Part shown: positions 44,466-54,336 of the stretch, one piece after another
Layout of the letters: the number at the start of each line of letters is the position of its first letter
How positions within the stretch are numbered: the first letter of the stretch is position 1
Origin: Tistrella bauzanensis
Lineage (GTDB): Bacteria; Pseudomonadota; Alphaproteobacteria; Tistrellales; Tistrellaceae
Reading direction: 5' to 3'
Length of the DNA stretch: 64,000 nucleotides
Assembly: GCF_014636235.1 (NCBI RefSeq)
Contig: NZ_BMDZ01000022.1
Span: 1 to 64,000, forward strand
Made by a program: the position numbers and the translations under genes
The notes under the pieces: model-generated
Told to the model about the DNA's origin: nothing
Seen by the model: the letters and a program-made list of their open reading frames with translations, nothing else
Database searches by the model: none

Positions 44466-47400
44466 TCAGCCGCGGTCGCGGGCCGCCCACCAGCCGCGGC
44501 GCGGGCGCGCCGCCGTCTTGGCCGCGGTGTCGGCCGGCGGCACAACCGCCGCCTCGGCCACCGGCGCGTCGCCGGCCGGATGCGGGGCTGGCGCCTGCGC
44601 ATCGTCAGCTTCGGCGGCATCGCGGTCGCCTTCGGTGGCGGACTGATCAGGCGACACCTCGGCGGATGCCCCCTCGCCAGACGCCCCCTCGCCAGTCGCC
44701 ACATCGCCAGACGCAGCCTCGGTGATCTGGCTGTCGGCCGGCGCATGCGCCAGCGGACCATCGATCACCGGGGCGGCACCTTCGGGCGCCTCGACCGCCG
44801 GCACTGCGGCATCGGGACCACTGATCACCGTCATTTCGGCGGGCAGGGCCCCGACCACTGCGGCATCGGCGACCTTGCGCCGACGGCGCGGCCTGGCTGC
44901 CGTGGCGTCGTCGGTGGCGACGAGCTCGGCAGTTTCGGTGGCCTTGGTGCGGCGGCGGGTGGCAGCCGGTTTGGTGGTGGCCTTCGCCGCGGTCTTGGTG
45001 GCATCGGCCTTCGTGGCCCGCTTCCGCTTCGGGGCGGCGGCAGGCGCTTCAGCCTCGGCGGTTTCCGCAGCCTCCGTTGCCTTGCGGCGACGGCGCGGTG
45101 CCGGCGTGGCCTCCGTGGCCTCGGCGGCAGCCGGCTCCGCGACCTTGCGGCGCCGACGCGGCTTTGCCGGCGCGGCCTCGGCGACCGTCTCCGCTTCAAC
45201 CGCTTCGGCTTCAACCGGCGCGGCTTCAACCGCTTCGGCGTCAACCACGTCCGGCGCCAGCGCCTCGCTCACCGCCTCGGCGGCGTCCTCGGAGACCGCC
45301 GCCTCGGCGACAGGTGCCTCGGTTGCCGGTATCTCGGCAGCCGGCGCCTCGACCGCAGGCGCCTCATCGGCGACGGCGGCCTCCGCCGGCGTCGATGCCT
45401 CCGGTGTCGGCATCTCCGGCATGGGCACCTCGATCACCGTCACGCCCGTCGGGCGCCCGGTGGCGGCCACGGCACCCACCACCTCGGCTTCCGCATCAGT
45501 CACCGCATCGGTGCCGAGCGGACGCCGCCGACGACGGCGACGGCGGTTGCGGCCTTCTTCGGCGCGCCCCTCCTCGGCATAGGCCTCCTCAGCGTGGGCC
45601 TCCTCCGCGGCACGATCCGGCTCACCAGCCGGGCCATCCGGCGCGGCGGCATCCATCGCCTCGGTGCTGGCGACCGGCGCCTCGGCCACGGCGGTCTCGG
45701 CGACCGCGACCTCGGCTTCCGCATCAGCGACGGCCGGCGTCACGGCGGTGTCAGCCTCGTCGGCGTCGTCTCCGGCATCCTCGCCGGTATCGGTCGCACG
45801 GGCCTCACCATTTGTGGGGCGCCGCCGCCGGCGCCGACGACGACGGCGGTTACCCTCGTCCTCGCCGCGCTGTGCGCGCTCGTCGGCGGTCTCATCGTCG
45901 GCAGCACTGGTTCCGCTGCTTTCGGCGGTCTCGGTCTCGACGTCGACGTCGATGTCGGCGCGGTCGTCGTCCTCGTCCTCGTCGTCATCATCGGCGCCGG
46001 TATCGGCGGACTCACTGCTGCCGGTCTCGTCGTCACGGCGCTTCCGCCGGCGCGACCGGCGACGGCGCTTGCGGCGCGCCCGCTCGTCGTCGCCATTGGT
46101 ATCGGCCTCAGCCTCGGGCTCTGCCTCGACGGGCGCGCGGCTTTCGGCCGGTGCCGCGGCTGCGGCTTCCGCTGCGGCCTCGGCCGCGGCCTCCGCGGCC
46201 TCGATCTCTTCCAGTGCGGCCGCGGCGGCCTCGTCCTCGGCATCCTCGGCGGCGATACGCGCGGCATCGGCGGCGGCGGCAGACGACTGGGCGGTCAGCG
46301 GCCGGTCGGGCCGCTCGGCGCGCTCGGGGATTTCGCCTTCCTTGCGCTGTTTCGTGCGCTCCAGTTCATACGGCGTCGGCGGGGTCAGGTTGTCGGCGGC
46401 TTCCACCAGCACGCGGAACAGATAGCGGTCCTCGATATCCGCCAGCATCTCGCGCTTATGATTGAAGATGTACAGAGCCACCTCGGTCGGCACGCGCAGC
46501 ACCAGCTCGTCGGTGCGCTCGCGGATGCCTTCCTCCTCGACCGCACGCAGAGCGGCGAGGGCGGTGCTTTCGACCGAGCGGACCAGGCCGGTGCCGCCGC
46601 AATGCGGGCACTGCATGGTGCTGGCCTCGATCAGCGACGGCCGCAGGCGCTGGCGCGACAGTTCCAGCAGACCGAAGCCGCTGATCCGGCCAAGCTGGAT
46701 GCGGGCACGATCGGCCTTCATCGCATCCTTCAGGCGCCGTTCGACCGCACGGTTGTTCTTGCGGTCGTCCATGTCGATGAAGTCGATGACGATCAGGCCG
46801 GCCAGATCGCGCAGGCGCAACTGGCGGGCCACCTCTTCGGCGGCCTCCAGATTGGTCTTCAGCGCGGTCTCTTCGATGTTGCGCTCACGCGTGGAGCGGC
46901 CCGAATTGACGTCGATCGCGACCAGCGCTTCCGTCTGGTTGATCACCACGTAGCCGCCTGCCGGCAGCCGGACGATCGCGCTGTGCATCGATGCCAGCTG
47001 GGTTTCGATCTGGAAGCGGTGGAACAGCGGAATCCGGTCGCTGTACAGCTTCACCAGCCGCGCCCGGCTGGGCATCAGCATCCGCATGAATTCCTTGGCG
47101 GCGCGATAGCCTTCCGTACCCTCGACCATCAGTTCGTCGATGTCGTTGGTATAGATATCGCGGATCGACCGCTTGATGATGTCGGCCTCTTCATAAATCA
47201 GGGCCGGCGCGCGCGACGACAAAGTGCGCTCGCGGATGTCATCCCACAGCCGCGACAGATATTCATAGTCGCGCTTGATCTCGGTTTTGGTGCGCTCGGC
47301 GCCGGCGGTGCGCAGCACCACGCTCATGCCCGACGGCGCACCCAGCTCGGCCAGGGTCTCGCGCAGCTTCTTGCGGGTGCGGGCGTCGGAAATCTTGCGC

Positions 47401-47981
47401 GAGATGCCGCCGCCATTGGCGGTGTTCGGCATCAGCACGCAATAGCGCCCGGCCAGCGAGATATAGCTGGTGAGGGCGGCTCCCTTGGTGCCGCGCTCTT
47501 CCTTGGCTACCTGGACCAGGATCAGCTGCCGCTTCTTGATGACTTCCTGGATCTTGTACTGGCGATGCGGCTGCATGCGGCGGCGGCTCGCGCCGCCGGC
47601 GGCGATGTCGTCGACATCCGATCCGCCGACTTCCTCGATCTCGGGCCCCTCGGCGGCATCGGCCTTGGCGTCGCGCTCGGCGTCCTCGCGCGCAGCCTTT
47701 TCAACCTCGCGCACCAGCGCCTCGCGGTCGGCGACCGGGATCTGGAAATAATCGGGATGGATTTCGCTGAATGCCAGGAACCCGTTGCGGTTTCCGCCAT
47801 AATCGACGAACGCTGCCTGAAGCGAGGGTTCGACGCGGGTCACCTTGGCGAGATAGATATTCCCCTTCAGCTGCTTCTTGGTCGACGTTTCGAAATCGAA
47901 TTCTTCAAGCCGATTGCCGTTTGTGACGACCACCCGCATCTCTTCGGGGTGGTTCGCGTCGATCAGCATACGCTTCGTCAT
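44466..47981 (-). CDS. rne: Ribonuclease E
   Basis: Main RNA-degrading endonuclease and degradosome scaffold. The 1171-residue protein starts MTKRMLIDANHPEEMRV; an S1 domain (about 35-140) carries an alphaproteobacterial acidic insertion and a basic His/Arg stretch. The catalytic Asp residues are in ALVAIDVNSGRST and VIDFIDMDD, and the Zn-link is CPHCGGTG. Beyond about residue 530 is a 600-residue disordered tail of Ala/Glu/Val-rich segments with at least five Arg-rich patches (for example RRRRSRRRKRR), expected to bind RNA and degradosome partners. ATG 47981 is chosen by conservation. It is divergent from amiC with a long leader. Confidence 0.95.
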   Translation of the reverse strand: MTKRMLIDANHPEEMRVVVTNGNRLEEFDFETSTKKQLKGNIYLAKVTRVEPSLQAAFVDYGGNRNGFLAFSEIHPDYFQIPVADREALVREVEKAAREDAERDAKADAAEGPEIEEVGGSDVDDIAAGGASRRRMQPHRQYKIQEVIKKRQLILVQVAKEERGTKGAALTSYISLAGRYCVLMPNTANGGGISRKISDARTRKKLRETLAELGAPSGMSVVLRTAGAERTKTEIKRDYEYLSRLWDDIRERTLSSRAPALIYEEADIIKRSIRDIYTNDIDELMVEGTEGYRAAKEFMRMLMPSRARLVKLYSDRIPLFHRFQIETQLASMHSAIVRLPAGGYVVINQTEALVAIDVNSGRSTRERNIEETALKTNLEAAEEVARQLRLRDLAGLIVIDFIDMDDRKNNRAVERRLKDAMKADRARIQLGRISGFGLLELSRQRLRPSLIEASTMQCPHCGGTGLVRSVESTALAALRAVEEEGIRERTDELVLRVPTEVALYIFNHKREMLADIEDRYLFRVLVEAADNLTPPTPYELERTKQRKEGEIPERAERPDRPLTAQSSAAAADAARIAAEDAEDEAAAAALEEIEAAEAAAEAAAEAAAAAPAESRAPVEAEPEAEADTNGDDERARRKRRRRSRRRKRRDDETGSSESADTGADDDDEDEDDDRADIDVDVETETAESSGTSAADDETADERAQRGEDEGNRRRRRRRRRRPTNGEARATDTGEDAGDDADEADTAVTPAVADAEAEVAVAETAVAEAPVASTEAMDAAAPDGPAGEPDRAAEEAHAEEAYAEEGRAEEGRNRRRRRRRRPLGTDAVTDAEAEVVGAVAATGRPTGVTVIEVPMPEMPTPEASTPAEAAVADEAPAVEAPAAEIPATEAPVAEAAVSEDAAEAVSEALAPDVVDAEAVEAAPVEAEAVEAETVAEAAPAKPRRRRKVAEPAAAEATEATPAPRRRRKATEAAETAEAEAPAAAPKRKRATKADATKTAAKATTKPAATRRRTKATETAELVATDDATAARPRRRRKVADAAVVGALPAEMTVISGPDAAVPAVEAPEGAAPVIDGPLAHAPADSQITEAASGDVATGEGASGEGASAEVSPDQSATEGDRDAAEADDAQAPAPHPAGDAPVAEAAVVPPADTAAKTAARPRRGWWAARDRG

Positions 47982-48653
47982 CGAGCGTGGAACTCCGGAT
48001 ATGACCACGACGGGCGCCGGCCGGTCTGAGGCGGCGCCGATCCGTCGGGCAGGATGTGGAGGAACGACGCGCAGGCCAGCGGCCGTCTGCGGCCCGGATG
48101 CCGGTATCGGCAGCGGCGGCAGGCGGCACGGTCAGGACCGGTGTCGTGAGGATGGGAAACGGCATCAGGACGACGATATCCGTACCGCCGAAAAATCGGC
48201 AGCAGGCAAGCCCTCGGGGGCTGGACGACGGGCGCTCAGACAGATGTGGCATCGGGGGACGCCTCGTGGTCCGCGCGGCCGACGCTGTGCGCGAAATCGC
48301 GCGCGTCGTTCATGACCGTTCCTTAGTCGTCGGGCCGGGCCCACCGCCAAATTGCGGTTCACCACGGTCCTCCGCCACCTCGTCAGGAAGTCGTGGATCC
48401 CGGCCGGCTGTGCCGTCCGAAGTTGCGGGCGGGCACGTCAGCGGTTGCCGTCATCCTGGCCTTGCGGCGGGTTCAACCGTCGGCCGGGGCGCTCATCCAG
48501 AGCCTGGGAGGCCTTGGGGATCGCCCATTGGACGTGACCCGGTCCTCATCCACCAGCCATACGGAATTCCGTCCTGCACCGCCCCGGGTCACAACCTGGG
48601 CTCCACACAAAAGCGCGGAGCCCGTCGATCACCAGACCGTTCCAGGCGCGCGC

Positions 48654-48683
48654 ACTATAGAACAGGTCGCAGCCCTTCCACAA
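48654..48683 (-). promoter_or_regulatory. Candidate rne promoter
   Basis: On the minus strand, TATAGT (48659-48654) is preceded by TTGTGG (48683-48678) with an 18-base spacer. A start near 48647 would give a leader of about 665 bases. This is seen by eye only; other promoters in the region are possible. Confidence 0.4.
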
Positions 48684-48834
48684 TCGCGCTGTTGCAATCA
48701 GGCGACAGGGCAAGCGCATGTCGACGGTCATGTGATGCGGCGGCCCCGTTCAGCCGGCCTGGCCGGTGACCGGATGCTGCGTAACACGCCAGCCACATAC
48801 TTAATGCCAAGTGCCAACAACGCAGATAAACACA

Positions 48835-48864
48835 TTGAAAGATTGAGCGAGTTGCGCCTATAAG
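48835..48864 (+). promoter_or_regulatory. Candidate amiC promoter
   Basis: TTGAAA (48835-48840) and TATAAG (48859-48864) with an 18-base spacer in the only A+T-rich patch of this region, about 190 bases upstream of the amiC start. Confidence 0.5.
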
Positions 48865-49052
48865 CAAATGAGTCACCCGCGCTGCCGCCCATTCGGATCG
48901 CCCGTCCGCGGGCGGCTTTTGCGCCGGTCCGTGATATGCCGCCGGACGCCTCGTGGAGCCGTCACATGTCGTCGCCTGCCGTCTGCACACACCTCCTTCG
49001 CCCCGCAGCCTCTCCGGCGCGGCCGCCTTGTGCCGGCCGTGGCGGCGCGGAT

Positions 49053-50342
49053 ATGGGCCGGATCGTGCGCAGGCTGATGTCGCTGGTTCTGTTGTCGCTG
49101 CTGTGCCTGAGCGGGGTCATCCTGCCGGGTACCGGCGTGGCCGAGGCCGGTGCCGCCGATGTGGCACGAGCGACGGGCCTGCGCTTCGGCCTGCACCCGG
49201 ATAAGACCCGCCTGGCGATCGATCTGGACCGGCGGGTGGATTTCCGGGCCTTCACCCTCTCCGGTCCCGACCGGGTGGTGATCGATTTCCGTGGCCTCGA
49301 CTGGCAGATCCTGGACCGCGGCGAGAATGACGGCGCAGGCCTGATCGCGCGATATCGGGTGGGATTGTTCGAGCCCGGTGTCTATCGCATGGTGCTGGAT
49401 CTGACCCAGCCGTCACAGATCGACGCCATGTTCGTATTGCCGGCCCAGGACGGCATGCCGCCGCGCTTCGTGGTCGACCTGTCACGCACCACGCCCCAGG
49501 CCTTCGCGAAAGCGACGCTGAAGGGCGAGCCCGAGGACCGCTTCGACGGCACCAAGGTTGCCGCGGCCTCACCCTCGGCCGCGTCGCAGACCTTGAGCGC
49601 CGCGCCGGCGCTGCCCGATGCGGTGAAGCCGCGTCAGCGCGCCGACGGCCGTCGGGTGGTCGCCATCGACGCCGGCCATGGCGGCATCGATCCGGGTGCG
49701 ATCGGCATTTCCGGCGTTCAGGAAAAGTCGATCACGCTCGCCTTCGCCAAGGCACTGGCCGTGGAACTGGAAAAGACCGGCCGCTACAAGCCGGTACTGA
49801 CACGTGACCGCGATATTTTCATCCGCCTGCGCGACCGGGTGTCGATCGCACGGGCCGCCGATGCCGAGCTGTTCATCTCGATCCATGCGGACTCGGTGGG
49901 CAATCCCCGCACCCGGGGGCTCTCGATCTATACCCTGTCCGAACGCGCCTCGGACGGCGTTGCCGCCGAACTGGCCGACAGCGAGAACAAGGCCGATCTG
50001 ATCGCCGGCGTCGACCTGTCGACGGAAAGCGCCGAGGTGACATCGATCCTGATCGATCTTGCGCGGCGTGAGACCATGAACCTCTCCGCCCGCTTTGCCG
50101 GCCATATCATCGGTCAGGTTCAACCGCATACGGAATTGCTGCGCAAGCCGGTCCGGTCGGCCGGGTTTGCGGTGCTGAAGGCGCCCGACATGCCGTCGGT
50201 GCTGATCGAAACCGGCTTCCTGTCGAACCGGCAGGATGAAAAGGTGCTTCAGGATCCGTCGCACCGGTCGCGACTGGTGCGCGGCATGGTGTCTGCCGTC
50301 GATCAGTTCTTCGCGGCCGAGCAGACCTGGAGCCGGCTCTGA
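49053..50342 (+). CDS. amiC: N-acetylmuramoyl-L-alanine amidase with AMIN domain
   Basis: Periplasmic zinc amidase that splits septal peptidoglycan during cell separation. The 429-residue protein has a signal peptide (about 1-32), an AMIN domain (about 38-150, RFGLHPDKTRLAIDLD onward) for septal localisation, a Ser/Ala/Pro linker, and an Amidase_3 domain with zinc and catalytic residues in IDAGHGGIDPGA, VQEKSITL, SIHADS and LIETGFLSN. ATG 49053 puts the signal peptide at the N-terminus; an upstream ATG (48966) would add non-conserved residues. It precedes the PBP1A gene, an arrangement common in alphaproteobacteria. Confidence 0.93.
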   Translation: MGRIVRRLMSLVLLSLLCLSGVILPGTGVAEAGAADVARATGLRFGLHPDKTRLAIDLDRRVDFRAFTLSGPDRVVIDFRGLDWQILDRGENDGAGLIARYRVGLFEPGVYRMVLDLTQPSQIDAMFVLPAQDGMPPRFVVDLSRTTPQAFAKATLKGEPEDRFDGTKVAAASPSAASQTLSAAPALPDAVKPRQRADGRRVVAIDAGHGGIDPGAIGISGVQEKSITLAFAKALAVELEKTGRYKPVLTRDRDIFIRLRDRVSIARAADAELFISIHADSVGNPRTRGLSIYTLSERASDGVAAELADSENKADLIAGVDLSTESAEVTSILIDLARRETMNLSARFAGHIIGQVQPHTELLRKPVRSAGFAVLKAPDMPSVLIETGFLSNRQDEKVLQDPSHRSRLVRGMVSAVDQFFAAEQTWSRL

Positions 50343-50577
50343 TCTGCGGCGCCCGCGGCGGTCAGGGGCCAGATGGCCGGAGGGCGACCCACGCATCGGC
50401 TGGACGACGCCATGCCTGCGATCCTTGCAATGCACGGCACACAGGCCTGCGATTGACGCGGGCGCGCATCGTCGCCACACTCCCGGCCAATCGTCATGCC
50501 GGCCGTTCATCATCGGTCGGCAGTGACCGTCAATCATCTGGGAGCCGCCGGCTGAAGCCTGCGGACATGCGCAGCTC

Positions 50578-53109
50578 ATGAGCCTGATCCGCCTGTTCGG
50601 TGTTCTTCTGACCGCTTTTATCCTGCTTCTGGTCGCGGGCGGCGCTGCGCTGTATTACGGCGTGACGATGTATGATGGCGACCTGCCGAATTTCGACCAA
50701 CTGGCCGATTACCAGCCCGCGACCGTGACCCGGGTCTATGCCGGTGATGGCCGGTTGCTGGATGAATATGCGCGCGAGAAGCGGGTTTTCGTGCCGATCG
50801 AGGCGATCCCCGAGGTGGTGAAGAATGCCTTCATCGCCGCCGAGGATCAGAATTTCTATCAGCACCCCGGTATCGACGTGGTCGCCATTCTCCGGGCGGC
50901 GGTCACCAATATCGATAACATCGCCAGCGATCGCCGGCCGATCGGCGCCTCGACGATCACCCAGCAGGTGGCCAAGAATTTCCTGCTGACCAACGAGGTC
51001 TCGATCGAGCGCAAGGTCAAGGAGGCGCTGCTCTCGCTCAGGATCGAGCGTGCCTTCAGTAAGGATCACATCCTTGAGCTGTATCTGAACGAGATCTATC
51101 TGGGCTATGGCGCCTATGGCGTGGGCGCTGCTGCGCTGGAATATTTCGACAAGTCGCTGGACGAGTTGACGCCTGAGGAAGCCGCCTATCTGGCGGCACT
51201 GCCCAAGGCGCCGAACAATTATCATCCCATCCGCCGCGCCGACGCCGCCAAGGCCCGGCGGGACTGGGTTCTGGGTCGCATGGCCGAGGATGGCTATCTG
51301 ACGCCACAGGATGCCGAGACTGCCCGGGCCACGCCGCTGGTCACCCGGCCGCGTGGCGGCGAGGATCTGGCACGCGCCGATTATTTTGTCGAAGAGGTCC
51401 GCCGCGATCTTGCCAACCGCTTCGGCACGGATGCGCTCTATGAAGGTGGGCTCAGCGTTCTGACCACGGTCGACCCCAAGATGCAGGCGCTGGCCGACAA
51501 ATCGCTGCGTGACGGTCTGGTGTCCTATGACCGCCGTCATGGCTATCGGGGGGCTGTGTCGACCGTCGATGCCACCGATGCGGAGGCGATGACCAAAAAG
51601 CTGACCGATCTGGGCCGCGACCACCCGCTGGTACCAGGTTGGCGCTATGCGGCGGTGGTTGAGGCGTCGAAAAGCACCGCGCGGCTGGCTTTCGCCGATG
51701 GTTCCGCCGGCACGCTGGATCTCGACGCGGTGAAATGGGCGCGGAAATACGTGTCGGTCGACCGGCGTGGACCGGCGGTCCGGGCGGTCGACGAGGTGGT
51801 ATCGGTGGGCGATGTCGTCGCTGTGGCGCCAGCCAACGACCCGACCGAGATCGCGGCCGAAGCCGAACGTCGTGCCGAAGACGGCGAGGCGCCGGCACCG
51901 AAGCCCGCCGCCACCGCCCTGAAGCTGGTCCAGGTGCCTGATGTCTCAGGCGGGATCGTCGCCATGGACCCGCATACCGGACGGGTGCTGGCGATGACCG
52001 GCGGCTTCAATTTCGCCGCCAGCGAGTTCAACCGCGTGACCCAGGCGCAGCGCCAGCCGGGATCGTCGTTCAAGCCGTTCGTGTATCTGTCGGCCTTCGA
52101 GCATGGCTGGACGCCGGCATCGATCGTGCAGGACGCGCCCCTGGCGCTGGAGCAGGGGGCAGGGCTAGAGACCTGGCGGCCGAAGAATTACAGCGGCCGT
52201 TTCTATGGACCCTCGACCCTGCGGGTGGGCGTTGAACAGTCGCGCAATCTGATGACGGTGCGTCTGGCGCGCGAGCTTGGCGCCGATACCATCGCCGATC
52301 TGTCGCGGCGGTTGAACATCGGCGACTGGCCGGCCTATCTATCGACGGCGCTCGGCGCCGGCGAGACCACGCTGATGCGGCTGTCGACCGCCTATGCCAT
52401 GGTGGTGAATGGCGGCAGGCGCGTGGAACCGGCGCTGATCGAACGGGTTCAGGATCGCGAGGGCAAGACGATCTATCGCCGCGATCAGCGTCCTTGCGAG
52501 GCTTGTTCTGTAGCAGCCTGGCAGCCTGGATTGCAGGCACCGCGCCTGCCCGATGCGCGTGAGCAGGTGCTGGACCCGCGCGATGCCTATCAGCTTGTGC
52601 ATGTGATGGAAGGCGTCATCCAGCGCGGCACCGGCCGGCGCGCTGCATCGATCGGCAAGCCGCTGGCGGGCAAGACCGGTACCACCAATGACAGCTTCGA
52701 TGCCTGGTTTATGGGCTTCAGCCCCGATCTCGTGGTGGGCGTCTATGTCGGTTTCGACACGCCACGGTCGCTCGGCGACAAGGAGCAGGGCGCATCTGCG
52801 GCACTGCCGATCTGGATCGAGTTCATGAAGGGCGCGCTCAGCAACGCGCCGGCCACACCATTCCGCACGCCGAGCGGTATCAGGCTGGTCCGCATCGATG
52901 CCAAAACCGGTCTGCTGCCCGGTCCCGGCACCGCCTCGGTGATCACCGAGGCGTTCAAACCCGGCACCGAGCCGACCACGGTTGCCGGCGAGGCGGCCTA
53001 TGATGACTATCTGAACGATGTGGCACCTGGCGGCGATGGATCGTCGACCGGTCGCCCGCCCAGCCCCTATGGCGGTGCCAACGTCCCGGGCCCGGGCGGT
53101 TTGTACTGA
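50578..53109 (+). CDS. mrcA: Penicillin-binding protein 1A (bifunctional transglycosylase/transpeptidase)
   Basis: Class A PBP that polymerises and cross-links peptidoglycan. The 843-residue protein has an N-terminal membrane anchor (residues 6-28), a glycosyltransferase domain with catalytic E89 in AAEDQNFYQHPGID, and a transpeptidase domain with S496-S-F-K499, SRN (in VEQSRNLMT) and K699-T-G. An extra domain between the two (about 300-440, acidic/Ala-rich) corresponds to the OB-like insertion of Gram-negative PBP1A. It is the second gene after amiC on the same strand. The Shine-Dalgarno before ATG 50578 is weak. Confidence 0.95.
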   Translation: MSLIRLFGVLLTAFILLLVAGGAALYYGVTMYDGDLPNFDQLADYQPATVTRVYAGDGRLLDEYAREKRVFVPIEAIPEVVKNAFIAAEDQNFYQHPGIDVVAILRAAVTNIDNIASDRRPIGASTITQQVAKNFLLTNEVSIERKVKEALLSLRIERAFSKDHILELYLNEIYLGYGAYGVGAAALEYFDKSLDELTPEEAAYLAALPKAPNNYHPIRRADAAKARRDWVLGRMAEDGYLTPQDAETARATPLVTRPRGGEDLARADYFVEEVRRDLANRFGTDALYEGGLSVLTTVDPKMQALADKSLRDGLVSYDRRHGYRGAVSTVDATDAEAMTKKLTDLGRDHPLVPGWRYAAVVEASKSTARLAFADGSAGTLDLDAVKWARKYVSVDRRGPAVRAVDEVVSVGDVVAVAPANDPTEIAAEAERRAEDGEAPAPKPAATALKLVQVPDVSGGIVAMDPHTGRVLAMTGGFNFAASEFNRVTQAQRQPGSSFKPFVYLSAFEHGWTPASIVQDAPLALEQGAGLETWRPKNYSGRFYGPSTLRVGVEQSRNLMTVRLARELGADTIADLSRRLNIGDWPAYLSTALGAGETTLMRLSTAYAMVVNGGRRVEPALIERVQDREGKTIYRRDQRPCEACSVAAWQPGLQAPRLPDAREQVLDPRDAYQLVHVMEGVIQRGTGRRAASIGKPLAGKTGTTNDSFDAWFMGFSPDLVVGVYVGFDTPRSLGDKEQGASAALPIWIEFMKGALSNAPATPFRTPSGIRLVRIDAKTGLLPGPGTASVITEAFKPGTEPTTVAGEAAYDDYLNDVAPGGDGSSTGRPPSPYGGANVPGPGGLY

Positions 53110-53207
53110 GCGGCGCCGGTTGCCCTGACCGCATCATGGACATGGCGTGAACATCTTGACGGCCTGGCTCCGGCCGTGGCCTGCCCCATCAACAGGAGGA
53201 CGTGCAC

Positions 53208-54336
53208 ATGCGCGCCGAGATCAAGTCGCTGGCCGACGAGATCGAGCAGACCTTCGGGCTGCTGAGGAGGTATCTTTGACTGGGAGAACGCGCTTATTCG
53301 GCTCGAAGAGCTGAACGCTCTCTCGGAAGACCCCAAGCTCTGGGATGACCCGGCGCGCGCGCAGAAGGTGATGCGCGAACGCACCCAGCTGGATGGCGCG
53401 GTGGAGCGCTATCGCAAGCTGGATCAGGCGTTCCGCGATGATCTGGAACTCGCCGAACTGGGCGAGATGGAAGAAGATGACAGTGTGGTCGACGAAGCGC
53501 AGGCTTCGCTTGCCCGGCTGCATCAGGATCTTCTGACCCTGAAGGTCGAAAGCCTGCTCTCGGGCGAGGTCGACGGCAACGACGCCTATCTGGAGGTGCA
53601 TGCCGGCGCCGGCGGCACCGAAAGCCAGGATTGGGCCCTGATGCTGTTGCGCATGTATACGCGCTGGGCGGAAGGCCATGGCTACAAGACCGAGATCGTT
53701 GAAGAAACCGACGGAGAAGAGGCGGGCATCAAGTCGGCGACGCTTCAGATCAAGGGCCAGAACGCCTTCGGCTGGTCGAAGACCGAGACCGGCGTGCATC
53801 GTCTGGTGCGGATTTCGCCATTCGACAGCCAGGCCCGTCGTCAGACGAGCTTTGCCGCCGTGCATGTCTATCCGGTGATCGACGACACCATCAATATCGA
53901 GATCCTCGACAAGGATCTGCGCATCGATACCTATCGGGCATCGGGCGCTGGTGGCCAGCACGTCAACCGGACCGACAGCGCGATCCGCATCACCCATGTC
54001 CCGACCGGCATCGTGGTGCAGTGCCAGCAGGACCGGTCGCAGCACAAGAACCGTGCGACCGCGATGGGCATGCTGAAGGCGCGGCTGTACGAGCGCGAAA
54101 TCCGCATGCGCGAGGAAAAGGCCCAGGCGGAAGCGGATGCCAAGAGCGATATCGGCTGGGGTCACCAGATCCGCTCCTATGTGCTGCATCCCTATCAGAT
54201 GGTGAAGGATCTGCGCACCGGGGTTGAAACCGGCAACACCCAGGCGGTGCTGGATGGTGACCTGGATGCCTTCATGCAGGCGGCATTGTCCGCCCGCGTC
54301 GAGGGTCGTTCCGGCGATGTCGGTGATCTGGACTGA
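53208..54336 (+). CDS. prfB: Peptide chain release factor 2 (programmed +1 frameshift)
   Basis: Terminates translation at UGA and UAA. The protein (about 375 residues) is made from two frames: codons 1-23 from ATG 53208, then a +1 shift at CTT-TGA (53274-53279), continuing from GAC 53278 to 54336. In the second frame the SPF tripeptide that reads UGA (RISPFDSQ) and the GGQ loop ([15 protein letters not shown]) are intact. ATG 53208 has AGGAGG upstream. It would be mis-annotated as truncated, from 53368, if the shift were overlooked. It follows PBP1A and is coupled to the alpha/beta hydrolase gene by TGATG. Confidence 0.96.
53265..53280 (+). other. prfB: prfB programmed +1 frameshift site
   Basis: An internal Shine-Dalgarno AGGAGG (53265-53270), three bases, the slippery CTT and an in-frame TGA followed by C (53277-53280) reproduce the RF2 autoregulatory site, in E. 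coli AGGGGGTATCTTTGAC. When RF2 is scarce the TGA is decoded slowly and ribosomes slip +1. Confidence 0.97.

Larger units (their letters stand above)
47982..49052. other. Long divergent region between rne and amiC
   Basis: About 1070 bases with no supportable gene; open frames in it look like G+C-rich chance frames. The left two thirds are probably the rne 5' leader, which includes a 7-bp hairpin with a 12-base loop at 48598-48623 (GGGCTCC/GGAGCCC). Candidate promoters for rne (minus, 48654-48683) and amiC (plus, 48835-48864) lie in the right third. A long leader fits the known autoregulation of RNase E through its own 5' UTR in E. coli. Confidence 0.5.

Noticed and set aside
44043..48029. 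A 1328-codon plus-strand frame opposite rne
   Set aside because: Antisense shadow produced by the repetitive Ala/Glu/Arg codons of RNase E; the real protein on the minus strand has clear catalytic motifs.
48056..48769. A 237-codon plus-strand frame in the rne-amiC gap
   Set aside because: Ser/Arg/Gly-rich chance composition, no ribosome site and no domain; the region is better explained as leader and promoters.
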